The translations under genes were made by a program, and so were the position numbers. From the NCBI GenBank assembly GCA_031290575.1, contig JAITNH010000006.1, forward strand, positions 156,874 through 220,873: a stretch of DNA of 64,000 nt, in the 5' to 3' direction. The stretch's first letter is position 1; the number at the start of each line of letters is the position of its first letter. Positions 26,561 to 35,801 of the stretch are shown here, piece by piece. The notes under the pieces were generated by a model. The model did not search any database, had not been told where the DNA came from, and saw nothing but the letters and a program-made list of their open reading frames with translations. This DNA comes from Endomicrobium sp. GTDB lineage: Bacteria; Elusimicrobiota; Endomicrobiia; Endomicrobiales; Endomicrobiaceae.

Positions 26561-27802
26561 ATGGTTCAATTTAAAAAGAATGATCTGTGCATTGAAGAGG
26601 TAAAGTTGCGTGATATCGCCAAAAAGTATGGCACAGCTATATATGTGTATTCGAAGAATAGAATAATAAAGAATTTTGAGAATTATCGGAAAGCTTTAAA
26701 GTCTAGGGATGGTATTATATGTTTTGCTTGTAAGGCAAATTCTAATGGAACGATTTTAAAGCTTCTTGTTAATTTGGGAGCTGGTGCAGACACTACTTCT
26801 GGAGGAGAAATATATAGATGTTTAAGAGCTGGTTTTAATCCATCAAAAATTGTTTATGCAGGTGTTGGTAAAACGACAGAAGAGATAGAATTTGCTTTAA
26901 AAAATAAGATTCTTATGTTTAATATTGAATCTTTTGAGGAGCTTGATTTAATTGATAAAGTGGCAGGAAAAATGAAAACTGTAGCAAAAATTTCGTTTAG
27001 AATAAATCCTTACGTCGATCCTAGTACTCATTCTTATATAGCTACAGGTAAAAAGGGAACAAAATTTGGTATACCGTATGAAGATGCGGTTAAAGCATAT
27101 TTAACTGCTAAAAAAAAGAAGAATATTAATATTGTTGGTATACATTCGCATATTGGCTCACAAATTTTAGATATTAAACCGTTTAAACTTGCTGCACAAA
27201 AAATAAAGAAAATTGTTGATACTTTAGAAAAAAATGGAATAAGCCTTGAATATATAAATTGTGGTGGTGGTCTTGGGATTAAATATGAAGCGGGCCAAGA
27301 TATAATTTCTCAAGAAGAGCTTATGTCTGAGATATTTTGTGTATTTAATAAGGATAGTGATAAGAAATTTATTTTTGAACCTGGCCGTTCTATAATTGGC
27401 AATGCTGGATATCTTCTTGCAAAAATCATATATAGAAAAGTTTCTGGAGGAAAGAATTTTCTTATAACAGACGCAGGAATGAATGATTTACTCAGACCCA
27501 CTTTGTATGCGGCTTACCACGAGATTATTCCTATTAAAAAAGAGATAAGTGCTAAAAAAGTTAAAACTGATATTGTGGGCCCCATATGCGAGAGTGGCGA
27601 TTTTATTGGGAAAAACAGATTGTTTCCTATCATTGAGCGCGGTGCTTATATTTTGACAACCTGTGTAGGAGCTTATGGTGCGGCTATGTCTTCACAATAT
27701 AATTCGCGCTTGTTGCTTCCTGAGGTTTTAGTTGATGGGAGTGATGTTGTATTAATAAGAAAAAGGGCAAGTTATGAAGATTTATTGTTAAATGAAATAT
27801 AG
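26561..27802 (+). CDS. lysA: Diaminopimelate decarboxylase
   Basis: 413-residue fold-type III PLP enzyme that decarboxylates meso-diaminopimelate to lysine. The PLP lysine is K58 in FACKANSN; HSHIGSQI, NCGGGLGIKYE, EPGRSIIGNAG and GPICESGDFIG are the family signatures. The ATG at 26561 has AGGAG five bases upstream; an earlier in-frame ATG at 26534 lacks a site. It is the first gene of lysA-dapF-dapA-dapB-dapL. Confidence 0.96.
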   Translation: MVQFKKNDLCIEEVKLRDIAKKYGTAIYVYSKNRIIKNFENYRKALKSRDGIICFACKANSNGTILKLLVNLGAGADTTSGGEIYRCLRAGFNPSKIVYAGVGKTTEEIEFALKNKILMFNIESFEELDLIDKVAGKMKTVAKISFRINPYVDPSTHSYIATGKKGTKFGIPYEDAVKAYLTAKKKKNINIVGIHSHIGSQILDIKPFKLAAQKIKKIVDTLEKNGISLEYINCGGGLGIKYEAGQDIISQEELMSEIFCVFNKDSDKKFIFEPGRSIIGNAGYLLAKIIYRKVSGGKNFLITDAGMNDLLRPTLYAAYHEIIPIKKEISAKKVKTDIVGPICESGDFIGKNRLFPIIERGAYILTTCVGAYGAAMSSQYNSRLLLPEVLVDGSDVVLIRKRASYEDLLLNEI

Positions 27803-27822
27803 CCATGTGGAGATAAATTTTT

Positions 27823-28635
27823 ATGGATGTAAAATTTTCAAAATTTAGTGCTGCGGGAAATGACTTTATCTTAGTGGATAACAGAGAAAATGTAGTAACT
27901 GAAAAAAATTATCAATTTCTCGCAAAGAAGCTATGTAATAGAAGATATTCAATTGGCGGTGATGGCTTGATTTTGCTAGAAAAAAGCACCTGTAAAGATT
28001 TTAAAATGAAATATTTTAATTCTGATGGTTCCTATGCATCTATGTGTGGTAACGGCGGGAGATCAGTTGCCAAATTTGCCTATAATTTAGGTATAGTAAA
28101 TTATAAGATGACATTTGAAACTGATGCTGGCACTATTAATGCGGAAATTTTATCGCAAGATAATGTCAAACTTGATTTGTATGATCCTAAAGATCTAAAA
28201 CAAAATATAAAAATTAAAATTATTGGAAGAGAATTTAATGCAGATTTTATAAATACGGGAGTTCCTCATGTAATTATATTTGTTGATGATATTAAAAAAA
28301 TAGATGTTTTTAAGTATGGTAGAGCAGTACGGTATCATAAATTTTTTGAACCGGTAGGAGTGAATGTTAATTTTGTGGAGGTTACAAAGAATAATACACT
28401 TTTTGTGCGAACATATGAGAGGGGTGTTGAGGATGAAACATTGGCATGTGGTACAGGCATAACGGCTTCAGGTGTTATTTCTGTGTTTAGAGGTTTGACA
28501 AAGTCACCAGTTAGTATAATTGCAAGCGGGAATGATAAATTGTCTGTATCGTTGAAAATTTTAAATAATCAAATAAAAAATGTGGTACTTGAAGGGCCTG
28601 CTTTTGTATCATTCAAAGGTGTAGTTGTAATATAA
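27823..28635 (+). CDS. dapF: Diaminopimelate epimerase
   Basis: 270 residues. The two catalytic cysteines are C75 in MCGNGGR and C209 in LACGTG. It interconverts LL- and meso-diaminopimelate, giving the cross-linking residue of the cell wall. KFSAAGNDFILVDN opens the protein in normal fashion. It lies 20 bases after lysA. Confidence 0.97.
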   Translation: MDVKFSKFSAAGNDFILVDNRENVVTEKNYQFLAKKLCNRRYSIGGDGLILLEKSTCKDFKMKYFNSDGSYASMCGNGGRSVAKFAYNLGIVNYKMTFETDAGTINAEILSQDNVKLDLYDPKDLKQNIKIKIIGREFNADFINTGVPHVIIFVDDIKKIDVFKYGRAVRYHKFFEPVGVNVNFVEVTKNNTLFVRTYERGVEDETLACGTGITASGVISVFRGLTKSPVSIIASGNDKLSVSLKILNNQIKNVVLEGPAFVSFKGVVVI

Positions 28636-28691
28636 TGCCAAGAATTGTTGTATAAAACATAAAGTTAGTTTTAAAACCCAATGGAGGATTT

Positions 28692-29570
28692 ATGTTTTCT
28701 GGAGTCTACACAGCTATAGTCACACCGTTTAAAAATAATAAAGTTGATTTTGATGCATTTGGGAAACTGATCGAAAGTCAATATAAAAGTGGAGTTGATG
28801 GTATTGTTCCGTGTGGAACTACTGGAGAATCACCTACTTTGTCTTACGAAGAGCATGAATTAGTTATAGAATTTTGTGTTAAGAATACAAGGGGGAAAAT
28901 GAAAGTACTTGCTGGTACGGGATCAAATTCCACAGATGAAGCCCTACATTTGACTCAGGTTGCAAAAAGAACCGGTTGTGATGGTGCATTGGTGGTTTCT
29001 CCGTATTACAATAAACCAACGCAAAATGGATTATATTTACATTTTAAAACTATAGCTGATGCTGTAGTAGATATCCCTATTGTTCTTTATAATATTGCGG
29101 GAAGAACCTCTGTAAACATTGAACCTATTACTATGGCAAGACTTTTTAGTGATTGTAGAAATATTGTTGGTGTAAAAGAAGCTTCAGGATCTTTAGCCCA
29201 AATGAGCATAATAAAATCTTTATCACCTGGAATAGAGCTTATCTCGGGCGATGATGCTTTAACGCTTCCTGTATTATCGTTGGGAGGAACTGGTGTTATT
29301 TCTGTTTTGTCGAATATCATTCCACATGAAATTGTTTCTCTTGTAAAGACTTTTGAAAAAGGAGATTTTAAGGAAGCAAATAAAATTCACTATAAGCTTC
29401 TGCCACTTGTTAACTCTATGTTCATAGAGACGAATCCCATACCTATAAAGACTGCTGCGGCTTTGCTAGGTTTATGTGAGTTTGGCTTGAGGCTTCCAAT
29501 GTGCGAAATGAATGAATTTAATAGAATAAAACTGGAAAAAGCGTTGAAAGATTTTGGTTTATTGCGATAA
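28692..29570 (+). CDS. dapA: 4-hydroxy-tetrahydrodipicolinate synthase
   Basis: A 292-residue TIM barrel of the class I aldolase type. The Schiff-base lysine is K162 in GVKEASGS, the catalytic Tyr is Y133 in VLYNIAGRT, and PCGTTGESPTL binds the pyruvate carboxylate. It condenses pyruvate with aspartate semialdehyde. A GGAGG ribosome binding site precedes the ATG. Confidence 0.97.
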   Translation: MFSGVYTAIVTPFKNNKVDFDAFGKLIESQYKSGVDGIVPCGTTGESPTLSYEEHELVIEFCVKNTRGKMKVLAGTGSNSTDEALHLTQVAKRTGCDGALVVSPYYNKPTQNGLYLHFKTIADAVVDIPIVLYNIAGRTSVNIEPITMARLFSDCRNIVGVKEASGSLAQMSIIKSLSPGIELISGDDALTLPVLSLGGTGVISVLSNIIPHEIVSLVKTFEKGDFKEANKIHYKLLPLVNSMFIETNPIPIKTAAALLGLCEFGLRLPMCEMNEFNRIKLEKALKDFGLLR

Positions 29571-29632
29571 TACGCTCAATCTTTAATCTTTAAAGGTTTG
29601 CATGAAAAAATTGATTGTGATGAGGATTTAGA

Positions 29633-30427
29633 ATGAAGATAATAATTTGTGGAGCTGCAGGAAAAATGGGGCAAGCCATAATTACAATGGCAAAATCCGA
29701 TGATGATGTTGAAATTCTCGGAACTATGGAATGTGATGGTAATAAAGCTGTAGGTAGCGGAGATCCAATAATTTTGTCTATTAGTGATTTAGAAAAGTTT
29801 TTGTTTGAAGCTGATGTTATAATAGATTTTACGAATCCTGAGAGCAGTTTAGAAAATTTAGAAATGGCAAAGAAACATAACACACCTATTGTTATTGGCA
29901 CTACAGGATTTATTGAGAGCCAAAAGAGAAAAATAACTGAAATATCAAGAAATGTTCCTGTAGTTTTTTCGCCTAATATGTCTATAGGTATTAACATTTT
30001 GTTTAAACTAATTGAAGATATTACAAAGATAATTCCAGATTATGATGTTGAAGTAGTTGAGTTGCATCACAATAAAAAGAAAGATTCTCCTTCTGGAACA
30101 GCAGAAAAACTTGCAGAAGTTGTAGCACTTTCTAGAGGTAAAAATATTAACGATGTTGTGGTTTATGGCAGACATTTTTTAAATAAAACCAGAAAAAAAG
30201 ATGAAATAGGAGTTCTTTCTGTAAGAGCAGGCGATATTGTTGGAGATCATACCGTGTATTTTGCTGGACTTGGCGATAGAATTGAATTGACTCATAGAGC
30301 CCATTCGAGAAGTGCTTTTGCTGCTGGTGCCATTAGAGCAGCAAAATGGATTAGTAATCAAAAACCAGGGCTTTATGATATGTCCGATGTTCTTTCTTTA
30401 AAGCAGGCAATTGATAATACAAAATAA
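29633..30427 (+). CDS. dapB: 4-hydroxy-tetrahydrodipicolinate reductase
   Basis: 264 residues. The N-terminal nucleotide-binding site is GAAGKMGQAI (residues 7-16). The catalytic region is VELHHNKKKDSPSGTA, with the conserved HHxxKxDxPSGTA pattern. It makes tetrahydrodipicolinate for DapL. Confidence 0.97.
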   Translation: MKIIICGAAGKMGQAIITMAKSDDDVEILGTMECDGNKAVGSGDPIILSISDLEKFLFEADVIIDFTNPESSLENLEMAKKHNTPIVIGTTGFIESQKRKITEISRNVPVVFSPNMSIGINILFKLIEDITKIIPDYDVEVVELHHNKKKDSPSGTAEKLAEVVALSRGKNINDVVVYGRHFLNKTRKKDEIGVLSVRAGDIVGDHTVYFAGLGDRIELTHRAHSRSAFAAGAIRAAKWISNQKPGLYDMSDVLSLKQAIDNTK

Positions 30428-30475
30428 GTGTTAGTGTAAATATCAAATAATTATGTTAATGTGGGGATAGTAAAA

Positions 30476-31642
30476 ATGAAAATCTATTGCAATGAAAAAC
30501 TTAAAAAGTTGCCACCTTATCTTTTTATCGAGATAGATAGGAAGAAAAGAGAAGCAATAGCAAGAGGTGCGGATATAATATCTTTAGGTGTAGGTGATCC
30601 TGATTTACCGACTCCATCTCATATAGTCGAGTCTATGCAAGAAGCTGTTGTAAAATCTGTAAATCATCAATATCCGTTTGGATCCGGCTTACTTTCGTAC
30701 AGAACTGCTATTGCGAAATGGTATAAAAAGCGATTTAATGTTACTTTGATTCCTGACGAAGTGTGTGGTCTTATAGGGTCAAAGGAAGGTATAGGGCACA
30801 TTCATTTAGGGTTTATAAACCCTGGTGATGTGGTTTTGATACCTGAGCCGGGATATCCTGTTTATAATACTGGTACAATTTTTACAGATGGTATTCCATA
30901 TTTTATGCCATTACTTGAAGAAAACATGTTTTTACCTGATTTAGATGCAATTCCTGTACATATTGTAAGAAAATCTAAATTGATTTTTGTGAATTATCCT
31001 AATAATCCGACTACTGCACTTGCTTCTAAAGAGTTTTATATTAAACTTATAGAATTTGCAGAAAAGAATAATATAATTGTTGCTTCGGATGCTGCCTATT
31101 CAGAGATATATTATGATGAAAATGAGAAACCTTTAAGTTTTCTTGAATTTCCTGGTGCTAAAGAAGTAGGAGTAGAATTTCATTCTCTATCAAAGACTTA
31201 TAATATGACCGGTTGGCGTATAGGTTGGGTGTGTGGCAATAAAGATATTGTTGCCGGAATTGCAAAGGTTAAAGATAATTATGATTCTGGTATTTTTCAA
31301 GCTATTCAGGAAGCTGCAATTACGGCACTTACATCTTCACAAAAATGTGTTGAGGATGCTAGAAGAATATATAAAGAACGTAGAAACGTTTTGGTTGAAG
31401 GTTTGAAAAAATTAGATTGGAAAATCGATTTTCCAAAGGCTTCATTTTATGTATGGGCAAAAGTTCCAAAAGATTATACATCATCCCAAGCTGTTTCAAA
31501 ATTTCTTGACGAAAGTGCTATAGTATGTACTCCAGGCAATGGTATGGGTAAAAGTGGTGAAGGATATGTTAGATTCGCTCTTACTGTAGGTATTTCAAAA
31601 ATTAAGGAAGCAGTTGAACGCATTAGTATGATAAAATGGTAG
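30476..31642 (+). CDS. dapL: LL-diaminopimelate aminotransferase
   Basis: 388-residue fold-type I PLP enzyme. K240 in HSLSKTYNMTGWRIGW carries the cofactor; FVNYPNNPTTALAS and ASDAAYSEIYYD are family motifs. It converts tetrahydrodipicolinate directly to LL-diaminopimelate, bypassing DapD/DapC/DapE, a route found in Chlamydiae, Elusimicrobiota and others. The ATG at 30476 (GGGG upstream) was preferred to the GTG at 30461. The 20-base perfect palindrome at 31417-31436 encodes WKIDFP, in frame. Confidence 0.95.
   Translation: MKIYCNEKLKKLPPYLFIEIDRKKREAIARGADIISLGVGDPDLPTPSHIVESMQEAVVKSVNHQYPFGSGLLSYRTAIAKWYKKRFNVTLIPDEVCGLIGSKEGIGHIHLGFINPGDVVLIPEPGYPVYNTGTIFTDGIPYFMPLLEENMFLPDLDAIPVHIVRKSKLIFVNYPNNPTTALASKEFYIKLIEFAEKNNIIVASDAAYSEIYYDENEKPLSFLEFPGAKEVGVEFHSLSKTYNMTGWRIGWVCGNKDIVAGIAKVKDNYDSGIFQAIQEAAITALTSSQKCVEDARRIYKERRNVLVEGLKKLDWKIDFPKASFYVWAKVPKDYTSSQAVSKFLDESAIVCTPGNGMGKSGEGYVRFALTVGISKIKEAVERISMIKW
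31417..31436. repeat. 20-base perfect palindrome inside dapL
   Basis: TTGGAAAATCGATTTTCCAA is identical on both strands, with no loop. It lies in frame in a conserved enzyme, so it is not an insertion. Confidence 0.85.
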
Positions 31643-31690
31643 ATAAAATGGTAATTTACTGAGTTTCTATTGGATATTATTTTGCGGTGT

Positions 31691-31718
31691 TTGATCTAGA
31701 ATATTTTTGATATAAAAT
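31691..31718 (+). promoter_or_regulatory. Possible promoter of the murC-ftsZ cluster
   Basis: TTGATC at 31691-31696 and TAAAAT at 31713-31718 are 16 bases apart, about 90 bases before murC. The rest of the 164-base gap after dapL shows only the tandem ATAAAATGGTA repeat at its start. Confidence 0.3.
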
Positions 31719-31806
31719 GGAGTTTAAGATTAGATTAAAGATATAATGAATGCCAAAGATATAGGGCTTTAAGTAAATAAATTAAAGAAGGGAAGAGTTA
31801 GGTTAG

Positions 31807-33159
31807 ATGTTGCGAAAAAATAAGAATATCCATTTTGTAGGAATTGGCGGATCGGGCATGTCTGGCATAGCTGAGATTTTGATGAAGCTGGGTCATAATA
31901 TTTCAGGTTCCGATTTAAGAAAAACGGAAACTACTGAGCATCTTCAAGAAATAGGTGTTAGGATATATATTGGGCACGATGCAAAAAATATAAAGTTTGC
32001 AAATGTGATTGTTGTTTCTACTGCTGTGAAGAAAAATAACGTTGAAATTCTTGCAGCACTAAGTCAAAAAATCCCTGTAATATTACGTATAGAAATGCTT
32101 GCTGAACTTGCGAGATTAAAATATGCTATAACAATAGCTGGAACGCATGGAAAAACAACGACGACATCTTTGACTTCTCTTGTTTTGGATGAAGGAGGTT
32201 TTGATCCGACAATTGTTGTTGGAGGCAAACTCAAAAATCTTCAAACTAATGCAAAACTTGGCAAAGGTGAATATATTGTTTTAGAAGCAGATGAATCAGA
32301 TGGTTCTTTTTTAAAGCTTTCGCCAATTGTTACCGTTGTAACGAATATAGATAATGATCATTTAGATTATTACGGTAATATGGAGAATCTCAAAAATGCT
32401 TTTTTAAAACATATTAATTCCATTCCATTTTATGGTGTCGCGGTACTCTGTTCTGATAATGAGATCGTAAAAGAATTGATTCCTAAAGTTTCAAAAAAAT
32501 ATGTTACTTATGGTTTTAGAGGAAAACCTGATATTAGGGCTTTAAATGTGAAAATAGTAAAAAATTATACAAGTTTTGATGTTGTTTACATGAATAAAAA
32601 AATTGGGAACGTTTGTATAAAAATTCCTGGAGATCATAACGTTTTAAATTCTTTGGCAGCGATCGGTGTTGGTATATGGCTTGGCGTTCCTTTTAATTTA
32701 ATTGCAAGGGCTATAAATAAATTTGATGGTGTTGGACGGCGTCTTGAAATAAAAGGCGAAAAGAATGGAATTACTATTATTGATGATTATGCACATCATC
32801 CTACTGAAGTGACAGCTACCCTAAAAGCTATAAAGCATTTTTGGCCTAAACGAAAACTTGTTGTTCTATTTCAACCGCATAGATATAGTAGAACAAGAAT
32901 TCTGTTTAGTGAGTTTGGAGAAAGTTTTTTGGATGCAGATTTTGTAAGTGTTTTGGATATTTATTCTGCCGGAGAGGATCCAATAGAAAGTGTGACTTCG
33001 GATTTAATACTAAGAAGTATTGCGAATTATAAATGCAAAACAGAAAAGTTTTTGAGTTTATGTGAATTTTCAAAAACGCTTTCGTCCGGAGATGTTGTAT
33101 TAACGTTAGGTGCCGGAGATGTTTGGAAGAAAGGTGAAGAACTATTAACTCTGATATAG
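31807..33159 (+). CDS. murC: UDP-N-acetylmuramate--L-alanine ligase
   Basis: 450-residue Mur ligase. The N-terminal Rossmann-like domain has HFVGIGGSGMSGIAEI, the central ATP site is AGTHGKTTTT (about 111-120), and EADESDGSFLKL, DDYAHHPTE and FQPHRYSRT follow. It adds the first amino acid of the peptidoglycan stem. An AAGGGAAG ribosome binding site precedes it. It opens the murC-murB-ddl-ftsQ-ftsA-ftsZ cluster; upstream murG and ftsW, often adjacent, are not here. Confidence 0.97.
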   Translation: MLRKNKNIHFVGIGGSGMSGIAEILMKLGHNISGSDLRKTETTEHLQEIGVRIYIGHDAKNIKFANVIVVSTAVKKNNVEILAALSQKIPVILRIEMLAELARLKYAITIAGTHGKTTTTSLTSLVLDEGGFDPTIVVGGKLKNLQTNAKLGKGEYIVLEADESDGSFLKLSPIVTVVTNIDNDHLDYYGNMENLKNAFLKHINSIPFYGVAVLCSDNEIVKELIPKVSKKYVTYGFRGKPDIRALNVKIVKNYTSFDVVYMNKKIGNVCIKIPGDHNVLNSLAAIGVGIWLGVPFNLIARAINKFDGVGRRLEIKGEKNGITIIDDYAHHPTEVTATLKAIKHFWPKRKLVVLFQPHRYSRTRILFSEFGESFLDADFVSVLDIYSAGEDPIESVTSDLILRSIANYKCKTEKFLSLCEFSKTLSSGDVVLTLGAGDVWKKGEELLTLI

Positions 33160-33176
33160 AGAGAACACTGCTTTCA

Positions 33177-34043
33177 TTGGATTGTAAAATATTAAAAAAT
33201 GAGCCTCTTTCTGAACATTGTTCGTTTAAAGTTGGGGGACCGGTTGATTTGTTTATTGAAATTCCAAATGAGCGTGCTCTTTATGTTTTTTTGAATAGTA
33301 TTTCGACAGGCGATTATTTTGTATTGGGCAGTGGTACAAATGTTTTGTTTGCTGATAAAGGTTATAGAGGAACAGTTATTTCTCTCACAGATGAATTTAA
33401 AAAGATTTCTGTTTTTGGCGAAGAAATTTCATCTGGTAGCGGAACTTCACTTTCAACTATTTTGATGATTGCTTTACAAAATCGTTTGACAGGTTTTGAG
33501 TTTGCTGCAGGGATTCCAGGAACAGTAGGTGGTGCGATTTATGGGAATGCCGGAACTAAAGAAAAATGGATAGGATCGGTTATAAAAAATATTGAGGTTT
33601 ATAAAAATTTTAATAAGGAATTTATAGATAGAGAAAAGATTGAATTTGGTTATAGAAAAAGCGGATTAAGTAATAATGTTGTTACGCGTGTTACATTTGC
33701 CTTGAAAAAAAATACAAGGAATAATAATTTGAATGTTGTTCGTGATAATATAGTTAAACGCTTGATAACGCAGCCTTTAAGTATGCCTAACGCAGGTAGT
33801 ATATTTAAAAATCCTTCAGATTCTGTGTATAGTGCTGGTGAGCTTATTGAAAAATCTGATTTGAAAGGTGTGTGTGTTGGTAATGCTCAGATTTCAAAAC
33901 TTCATGGTAATTTTATAGTAAATACCGGAGGAGCTTTAGCGAGAGATATTTTTGCTTTGATTGATTTGATGAAAACAAAAGTGAAGGAAAAATTTAATAT
34001 AAATCTTGAAATAGAAGTAAATATAATAAATGAGAAATTCTGA
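33177..34043 (+). CDS. murB: UDP-N-acetylenolpyruvoylglucosamine reductase
   Basis: 288-residue FAD enzyme that makes UDP-N-acetylmuramic acid. It is the short type, with LGSGTNVLF, FAAGIPGTVGGAIYGNAG and PNAGSIFKNP. The start must be a non-ATG codon, since no usable ATG exists near the N-terminus; the TTG at 33177 gives the expected NEPLSEHCSFKVGGP beginning. The 3' end overlaps ddl by 14 bases. Confidence 0.95.
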   Translation: MDCKILKNEPLSEHCSFKVGGPVDLFIEIPNERALYVFLNSISTGDYFVLGSGTNVLFADKGYRGTVISLTDEFKKISVFGEEISSGSGTSLSTILMIALQNRLTGFEFAAGIPGTVGGAIYGNAGTKEKWIGSVIKNIEVYKNFNKEFIDREKIEFGYRKSGLSNNVVTRVTFALKKNTRNNNLNVVRDNIVKRLITQPLSMPNAGSIFKNPSDSVYSAGELIEKSDLKGVCVGNAQISKLHGNFIVNTGGALARDIFALIDLMKTKVKEKFNINLEIEVNIINEKF

Positions 34044-34950
34044 TATATTAGTAAATTTAAAAAATAAAAGAATAGGTGTTTTATATGGTGGATTTTCCCG
34101 TGAAAGAGAGATTTCTATTTTATCCGGCAAGGCAGTTTTAAATGTTTTAAAAAAAATGAAATTGGATGTGTGTGGTATAGACGTAGATAGAAATATTATA
34201 AAAAAAATTCAAAGAGAAAGAATAGATATTGCTTATATAGCTTTGCATGGATCCGTTGGTGAGGATGGTGCAATACAGGGTATGTTGGAGGTGTTAGGTA
34301 TTTCTTATACAGGTTGTGGTATTTTTGCGAGTGCTGCTTCTATAAATAAAGATATTTCAAAGCAATTGTTTAAGTATGCAAATATTTTAACTCCTAAGTG
34401 GATAACATTAAGAAAATTTGATCCTGTGCCTAATATAAAAGAGTATCCTGTAGTTGTGAAACCTGTGTCTCAAGGATCTGCTTTAGGTGTAACGATAGCA
34501 AACACTGCGTTGTTGTTTGTAGCATCTGTAAAAAAAGCCTTTAGATATGATAAAGAGATCATTATTGAGCAGTTTGTAGATGGAAAAGAAATAACGGTAG
34601 GCGTTTTAAATGGAGAGGTTTTGCCTATTGTGGAAATAATTCCTAAAGGTAAGTTTTATGATTTCAGATCTAAATATCAAAAGGGTGGTTCAGAGCATGT
34701 AATTCCTGCCGATATAAGTGATAAGGCATCTAAAATAGCTCAAAATTACGCTAATAAAATATACAGAATTTTTAAATGTAATGCGATGTGTCGTGTTGAT
34801 ATGATTGTAGATAAAGTTGATAAAGTTTGGGTTCTTGAAAACAATACTATCCCAGGCATGACTGAGACTTCTTTGTTGCCAGATGCTGGAAAAGCTATGG
34901 GATATGATTTTGAAAATTTAGTTTTAAAAATCATAGAGAGTGCATTGTAA
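34030..34950 (+). CDS. ddl: D-alanine--D-alanine ligase
   Basis: 306-residue ATP-grasp ligase with GVLYGGFSREREISILSGKAV at the N-terminus, LHGSVGEDGAIQGMLE, the ATP-binding VVKPVSQGSALGV and the metal-binding ENNTIPGMTETSLLPD near the end. It makes the D-Ala-D-Ala dipeptide that MurF adds to the wall precursor. The ATG lies inside the end of murB. Confidence 0.96.
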   Translation: MRNSDILVNLKNKRIGVLYGGFSREREISILSGKAVLNVLKKMKLDVCGIDVDRNIIKKIQRERIDIAYIALHGSVGEDGAIQGMLEVLGISYTGCGIFASAASINKDISKQLFKYANILTPKWITLRKFDPVPNIKEYPVVVKPVSQGSALGVTIANTALLFVASVKKAFRYDKEIIIEQFVDGKEITVGVLNGEVLPIVEIIPKGKFYDFRSKYQKGGSEHVIPADISDKASKIAQNYANKIYRIFKCNAMCRVDMIVDKVDKVWVLENNTIPGMTETSLLPDAGKAMGYDFENLVLKIIESAL

Positions 34951-34955
34951 TAAAA

Positions 34956-35753
34956 ATGTCAAAAAAGCGATATATTTATAAAGCTGTGTATACAAATATA
35001 GGTTCACATAAAAATAAGTGTACCATAAAAAGCGTAAAATTTTTTTTCTGTCTTTTGATTTTAATTATTTTTATATTTTTAGCTTATGTTGGATATAATA
35101 AATTAATGGATGTTGTTTATAAGTCCAAGAAGATAATTGTAGAAAATATAGAGATTATTGGAGCAAATAATATAACTAAGTCAGAAATAAAGGAACTGCT
35201 TCCTTTTAATCTAGGTGATAATCTTCTGAAAATTAATCTCTCTGAATCTGAAAATGAAATAAAAAAATTGAAACCAGAATTGAAAAATATTACGATTAAG
35301 CGAGGTTGGCAAAAAGTTAAGATCAGGCTTTATGAAAGAACTCCTGAGGCTTTTATAGTATGTAACAATGTTTTGCTTGGTATAGATTTTGACAATATTC
35401 CATTTCCTTTATGTGGTTTTATGAATGAAACAAAAGTTCCAAAAATCACGTGTAGATCTTGTGACGAAAGAAAGCGCCTTTTAAATTTTATTAAAAAGTT
35501 TAAATCTGTCTCTGGAAAGTTTCTCGGTGAGATTTTGGAAATAAGATTTGGTAGTACTGGTGATATAATTTTTGTAATGAATGGGGATATAGTGGTTTTT
35601 TGGGGTGAAGAAATATTTGAACATTTGCCTTGTAAATTTAAAAGATTTCAGAAAATTTATGCTCATGCAATTGCTAAATATAAACAGATAGATTATATTG
35701 ATATAACTCTTTATTGTTTGGGAAGAGCAATTGTTAAACCTGTATTGGAATAA
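34956..35753 (+). CDS. ftsQ: Cell division protein FtsQ
   Basis: 265 residues: a basic cytoplasmic tail, one membrane span (about 28-49), a POTRA domain (about 59-125: VENIEIIGANNITKSEIKELL and RGWQKVKIRLYERTPEAFIV), then the FtsQ/DivIB beta domain. It links early and late divisome proteins. The family is poorly conserved, so the call leans on architecture and on its place between ddl and ftsA. Confidence 0.88.
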   Translation: MSKKRYIYKAVYTNIGSHKNKCTIKSVKFFFCLLILIIFIFLAYVGYNKLMDVVYKSKKIIVENIEIIGANNITKSEIKELLPFNLGDNLLKINLSESENEIKKLKPELKNITIKRGWQKVKIRLYERTPEAFIVCNNVLLGIDFDNIPFPLCGFMNETKVPKITCRSCDERKRLLNFIKKFKSVSGKFLGEILEIRFGSTGDIIFVMNGDIVVFWGEEIFEHLPCKFKRFQKIYAHAIAKYKQIDYIDITLYCLGRAIVKPVLE

Positions 35754-35801
35754 CACACAAATGAAGTAAATGCAAAATTTGCTTTCATAAGGATTAAATA
35801 A

